DNA of 64,000 nt, taken from positions 461,337 to 525,336 of the forward strand of contig CBDHFT010000001.1 of the NCBI GenBank assembly GCA_965262775.1. The letters run 5' to 3'. Numbering within the stretch: the stretch's first letter is position 1; the number at the start of each line of letters is the position of its first letter. Shown here one piece after another: positions 60,647 through 64,000 of this stretch. A program made the translations under genes and the position numbers. The notes under the pieces are model-generated. The model was not told the DNA's origin. It did not search any database and saw only the letters and a list, made by a program, of their open reading frames with translations. The DNA comes from JASGCL01 sp965262775 (GTDB taxonomy: Bacteria > Pseudomonadota > Alphaproteobacteria > JASGCL01).

Positions 60647-61654
60647 ATGGCAAAAAACCCAACCAACACCAAACGTTTCGAGCAGTTGAAAGACGATTAC
60701 CGTCAAATGTTGCTTATTCGCCGTTTTGAAGAACGGGCGGGGCAGTTATATGGCCTGGGGCTTATCGGCGGTTTTTGCCATTTGTATATTGGGCAGGAAG
60801 CCGTGGTGGTGGGTTTGCAATCGGTGATGAAAAAGCAAGATTGCATCATCACCAGTTATCGCGACCATGGCCATATGTTGGCGGCTGGCATGGCGCCCGC
60901 GGGGGTGATGGCCGAATTAACGGGGCGCAGCGCGGGTTATAGCAAGGGAAAAGGCGGGTCGATGCATATGTTTTCGCGCGAAAAGAATTTTTATGGCGGC
61001 CATGGTATCGTCGGGGCACAGGTTCCAATTGGCGCGGGCCTAGCCCTTGCCTTGCAATATCAACATGCCGAGGCCAATAACAAAAAAGAAAAAATGGGCG
61101 CGGCCTTTATTTATTTGGGCGACGGCGCATTGAACCAAGGGCAAGTTTACGAAACATTCAACATGGCGGCCTTGTGGAAATTGCCCGCCATATTTGTGAT
61201 AGAAAATAATCGCTACGCCATGGGCACGGCGGTTAACCGTTCGTCGGCCAACGACACGCGTTTGTGCGACCGCGGTATTGCCTACGGCATTAAGGGTACC
61301 CAAGTTAATGGCATGGATGTCGAGGCGATGCGCGCCGTGGGCGAAGAAGCCATCCAACATGCCGAGGATGGCCATGGCCCATTTATTATCGAGGCACAAA
61401 CCTATCGTTATCGTGGCCATTCCATGTCTGACCCCGCCAAATATCGCACGCGTGAGGAAGTTGACAAAATGCGCGCCCAGCATGACCCGATAGAAAATGC
61501 TAAAAAATTGTTAAAGGATAATGATTACCTCGATGATAAAACCGAAAAAGAAATCGAACAGGAAATCAAAACCATCGTGGCCGAGGCAGTGAAAATTGCC
61601 GAAACATCGCCCGAGCCCAACGAATCCGAATTATGGACCGATATTCTGCAATAA
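60647..61654 (+). CDS. pdhA: Pyruvate dehydrogenase E1 component subunit alpha
   Basis: A 335-residue thiamine-diphosphate enzyme subunit. The TPP/Mg site is LGDGALNQGQVYETFNMAALWKLPAIFVIENN, and the phosphorylation-loop-like region is YRYRGHSMSDPAKYRTREEV. The start at 60647 (MAKNPTNTKRFEQ) leads into a short N-terminus. It forms the heterotetramer with PdhB and decarboxylates pyruvate, handing the acetyl group to a lipoyl arm. pdhB follows after 37 bases with a strong TAAGGAG site. The order pdhA-pdhB-pdhC is the usual one in alphaproteobacteria. Confidence 0.96.
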   Translation: MAKNPTNTKRFEQLKDDYRQMLLIRRFEERAGQLYGLGLIGGFCHLYIGQEAVVVGLQSVMKKQDCIITSYRDHGHMLAAGMAPAGVMAELTGRSAGYSKGKGGSMHMFSREKNFYGGHGIVGAQVPIGAGLALALQYQHAEANNKKEKMGAAFIYLGDGALNQGQVYETFNMAALWKLPAIFVIENNRYAMGTAVNRSSANDTRLCDRGIAYGIKGTQVNGMDVEAMRAVGEEAIQHAEDGHGPFIIEAQTYRYRGHSMSDPAKYRTREEVDKMRAQHDPIENAKKLLKDNDYLDDKTEKEIEQEIKTIVAEAVKIAETSPEPNESELWTDILQ

Positions 61655-61691
61655 AAAAAGCTAAACAAATATAATAAGGAGACTCTCAACC

Positions 61692-63098
61692 ATGCCACAT
61701 ATTTTAATGCCCGCCCTGTCCCCCACCATGACCGAGGGTAATTTGGCAAAATGGGTGGTTAAGGAAGGCGACAAAGTATCCCCAGGCCAAATCATAGCCG
61801 AGATAGAAACCGATAAGGCGACGATGGAAGTTGAAGCGGTTGACAGCGGCACACTTGCCAAAATTATTGTGCCAGGTGGCAGTCAAAAAGTTCAGGTCGG
61901 TAGCCCCATAGCCATTATTTTGGAAGAGGGCGAAACATTGGAATCGGTGGAAGCGGCAGGGCCTGCGGTGAAGGACTCCGCAAGCAAAGACAAAACGCCC
62001 GAAGCCACCCCTGCATCACAAGAGCAACCCCCCGCGCAAGAATCAACCCCCGCCATGGCGCCAGCACAGGTTGCCAGCAACGAATCCGACGCCGAAGAAA
62101 GCGAATGGACGGGCACCACCAACATGCAAACCGTGCGCGAAGCATTGCGCGACGCCATGAAGGAAGAGATGGAACGCGATGACAAGGTTATTTTGTTGGG
62201 CGAGGAAGTCGGAGAATATCAAGGGGCTTATAAAGTATCGCAAGGACTGCTTGACCAATTTGGTAAGAAACGCATTATCGACACACCGATAACCGAAATG
62301 GGTTTTGCTGGTATTGGGGTTGGCGCGGCATTTCATGGTTTGCGCCCCATTGTGGAATTCATGACCATCAATTTTTCGATGCAGGCCATGGACCAAATTA
62401 TTAACAGCGCGGCCAAAACCCTCTACATGTCGGGTGGGCAAATAAATTGTCCAATAGTTTTTCGTGGCCCCAACGGTGCGGCGGCACGGGTTGCGGCGCA
62501 ACATTCGCAATGTTTTGCCAGTTGGTATAGCCATGTGCCAGGGTTAAAAGTTGTTGCCCCCTACAGCGCGGCCGACGCCAAGGGATTATTGAAATCGGCC
62601 ATTTTGGATAACAACCCCGTCATTTTCTTAGAAAACGAAATACTCTACGGCCAATCATTTCCCGTGCCCGATGATAAAGATTGGCAAGTGCCGATAGGCA
62701 AAGCCAAGGTGGTGCGGCGGGGCAGCGATGTGACTATCGTGACATTTTCAATCATGGTTGGTAAGGCATTGCAGGCCGCCGATGAATTAAAAAAATTGGG
62801 GATTGAAGCCGAGGTGATAGATTTACGAACCCTGCGCCCGTTGGATGTTCCCGCGATAGTCAAATCGGTTAAGAAAACAAACCGCGTCATCACGGTGGAG
62901 GAAGGCTGGCCACAATCGGGCATTGGTGCCGAAATCATGGCCATCGTCAATGAACAATGTTTTGATTGGTTGGATGCCGCGCCCATCAGGGTTTGTGGCA
63001 AAGATGTTCCCTTGCCCTATGCTCAAAATTTAGAAAAATTGGCATTACCGCAAATTGGTGATATAATCGCGGCGGGGCGTGCCGTTACGGGAAAATAA
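61692..63098 (+). CDS. pdhB: Pyruvate dehydrogenase E1 component subunit beta with N-terminal lipoyl domain
   Basis: A 468-residue fusion. Residues 1-80 are a lipoyl domain (MPHILMPALSPTMTEGNLAKWVVKEGD) with the lipoyl Lys in EIETDKATMEVEAV; a linker rich in Ala, Pro, Ser and Glu (residues about 90-135) follows; and the E1-beta transketolase part runs from TVREALRDAMKEEMERDDKV to the end, with IVFRGPNGAAARVAAQHSQ. E1-beta with its own lipoyl domain is characteristic of many alphaproteobacteria. TAAGGAG lies ahead of the ATG. In this window it is the only lipoyl domain in the three PDH genes, since pdhC starts after its usual lipoyl position. Confidence 0.96.
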   Translation: MPHILMPALSPTMTEGNLAKWVVKEGDKVSPGQIIAEIETDKATMEVEAVDSGTLAKIIVPGGSQKVQVGSPIAIILEEGETLESVEAAGPAVKDSASKDKTPEATPASQEQPPAQESTPAMAPAQVASNESDAEESEWTGTTNMQTVREALRDAMKEEMERDDKVILLGEEVGEYQGAYKVSQGLLDQFGKKRIIDTPITEMGFAGIGVGAAFHGLRPIVEFMTINFSMQAMDQIINSAAKTLYMSGGQINCPIVFRGPNGAAARVAAQHSQCFASWYSHVPGLKVVAPYSAADAKGLLKSAILDNNPVIFLENEILYGQSFPVPDDKDWQVPIGKAKVVRRGSDVTIVTFSIMVGKALQAADELKKLGIEAEVIDLRTLRPLDVPAIVKSVKKTNRVITVEEGWPQSGIGAEIMAIVNEQCFDWLDAAPIRVCGKDVPLPYAQNLEKLALPQIGDIIAAGRAVTGK

Positions 63099-63138
63099 AT
63101 CATCAACCATAAATTTTGCAAAATAAAAAATATCCATC

Positions 63139-64000
63139 ATGACCAATAACCAACCCCGTATTTTTATCAGCCCCCTGGCCAAAAAATTGGCGCAAGAACG
63201 CGGGGTGGATATTGCGGGTTTGACGGGGTCGGGTCCGCACGGTCGTATTATTAAGGTCGATATTGAGAAGGCAGGAACGGGCGGCACGCGCGGTGCGGCG
63301 GTTAATAACAACCTGGCCCCCATGAAATTGGATAGTAATTTTGAACCACCATTTCAATTACAACCCCTGACGGCGATGCGCCGCGTCATAGCCGAACGTT
63401 TGACTTTGTCCAAAACCACGGTGCCGCATTTTTATTTGACGGTCGATTGCGACCTAAGCCGTATCACCAGCCTGCGCCAAAAATGGCAAGAGATGGATAA
63501 TATCAAGGTTTCCATCAACGATATTATTATCAAGGCACTTGCCATGGCATGCCACAAGGTTCCCAACGCCAACGCTAGCTTCACCAAAGACGGCATGAAG
63601 GTTTTTCAATCGGTTGATATTGCGGTGGCGGTGGCGATAGAGGGCGGTTTGATAACCCCCATCGTGCGCCAAGCCGAAAGAAAATCTTTGCAGGCTATTT
63701 CCGCCGAAATGAAGTCGTTGGCGGGCAAGGCGCGCGAAGGAAAACTAAAACCCGAAGAATACCAGGGCGGCACCATTTCGCTTTCCAATTTGGGAATGTT
63801 TGGCATCAAACAATTTGACGCGGTTATCAACCCGCCGCAAGGGGCGATATTGGCGGTGGGGGCGGGCATTGAAACCCCCGTGGTGCGCGATGGGCGTGTG
63901 ACGGTTGCCACCATCATGACCGCAACCCTGTCTTGCGATCATCGCGTGGTTGACGGGGCGATAGGCGCGCAATTGTTAAAATATTTCAAATTGTATGTTG
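63139..64000 (+). CDS. pdhC: Dihydrolipoamide acetyltransferase E2 without a lipoyl domain (C-terminus cut by window edge)
   Basis: The frame starts at ATG 63139 and runs to the right edge, 287 residues and a little short of the family end. It opens directly with the peripheral subunit-binding domain (ISPLAKKLAQERGVDIAGLTGSGPHGRIIKVDIE, residues 10-45), a linker, and the catalytic acetyltransferase domain (LTAMRRVIAERLTLSKTTVPHFYLTVDCD) with the active-site SCDHRVVDG. The lipoyl domain that normally precedes these two is absent: the 40-base spacer after pdhB carries none, and no frame upstream encodes one. Unless a lipoyl domain is supplied by another protein, the E1-beta domain must serve. 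The start has no strong ribosome-binding site. Confidence 0.92.
   Translation, partial: MTNNQPRIFISPLAKKLAQERGVDIAGLTGSGPHGRIIKVDIEKAGTGGTRGAAVNNNLAPMKLDSNFEPPFQLQPLTAMRRVIAERLTLSKTTVPHFYLTVDCDLSRITSLRQKWQEMDNIKVSINDIIIKALAMACHKVPNANASFTKDGMKVFQSVDIAVAVAIEGGLITPIVRQAERKSLQAISAEMKSLAGKAREGKLKPEEYQGGTISLSNLGMFGIKQFDAVINPPQGAILAVGAGIETPVVRDGRVTVATIMTATLSCDHRVVDGAIGAQLLKYFKLYV

Overview
The window reads as a stretch of chromosome from an alphaproteobacterium of moderate GC content. The reasons are a C4-type 5-aminolevulinate synthase (hemA), a pyruvate dehydrogenase E1-beta subunit with its own lipoyl domain, an sdhE-mfd pair, a fused malic enzyme/phosphotransacetylase (maeB), BamA and a UbiH-type hydroxylase. 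I cannot place the genus. Both edges cut genes: mfd on the left (minus strand) and pdhC on the right (plus strand).

Layout. 1-4.4 kb: mfd, sdhE, a tRNA(CAT), a secreted orphan, and two tiny secreted two-cysteine paralogues, each with a matching terminator hairpin. 4.8-10.5 kb: a minus-strand branched-chain-amino-acid-type ABC transporter operon (binding protein, livH, livM, livG, livF) ending in a hydantoin/Asp-Glu racemase-family gene; the binding-protein gene carries a frameshift exactly at an A-AAA-AAC heptamer. 11-16.3 kb: bamA and maeB. 16.3-22.3 kb: housekeeping genes (yggS, ssb, infA, ychF, tpiA, tadA) interrupted by AT-rich accessory genes: two small membrane proteins, and an Abi_2/AbiF-like HEPN gene preceded by a promoter-like sequence and a strong GNRA-capped hairpin. 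22.3-31.7 kb: a HAD phosphatase, mutS, tRNA-Leu, tig-clpP-ppiD and trpE. 31.7-33.6 kb: an accessory island after trpE with five 36-bp tandem repeats, structured repeats and a DNA methyltransferase fused to a GIY-YIG (T5orf172-like) domain. 33.6-42.3 kb: an omega-aminotransferase, hemA, a ubiH-type gene, a rhomboid protease, an outer-membrane barrel, ruvX and a tandem pair of secreted alpha/beta hydrolases. 42.3-52.8 kb, mainly minus strand: gltX, chaC, an NlpD-like lipoprotein, serS, a PLA2-like protein, two tRNAs, an FkbM methyltransferase, a barrel protein, glmS and glmU. 53-58.7 kb: a surface locus with three more paralogues of the outer-membrane barrel (two frame-disrupted) around a six-repeat cadherin-like protein. 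58.7-64 kb: dnaB with a G-quadruplex-like repeat, then pdhA-pdhB-pdhC.

How it fits together. Envelope biogenesis recurs: BamA would insert the barrel family, PpiD-like and trigger factor handle folding, NlpD-like protein and GlmS/GlmU serve peptidoglycan. The accessory genes are AT-rich compared with neighbours, and short CTAGG...CCTAG palindromes lie beside each of them, which suggests a shared history of insertion. The most interesting candidates for further study are the Abi/hairpin pair, the methyltransferase-GIY-YIG fusion island, the cadherin/barrel locus with a T10 tract, the livJ frameshift site, and a PDH complex whose E2 lacks a lipoyl domain.
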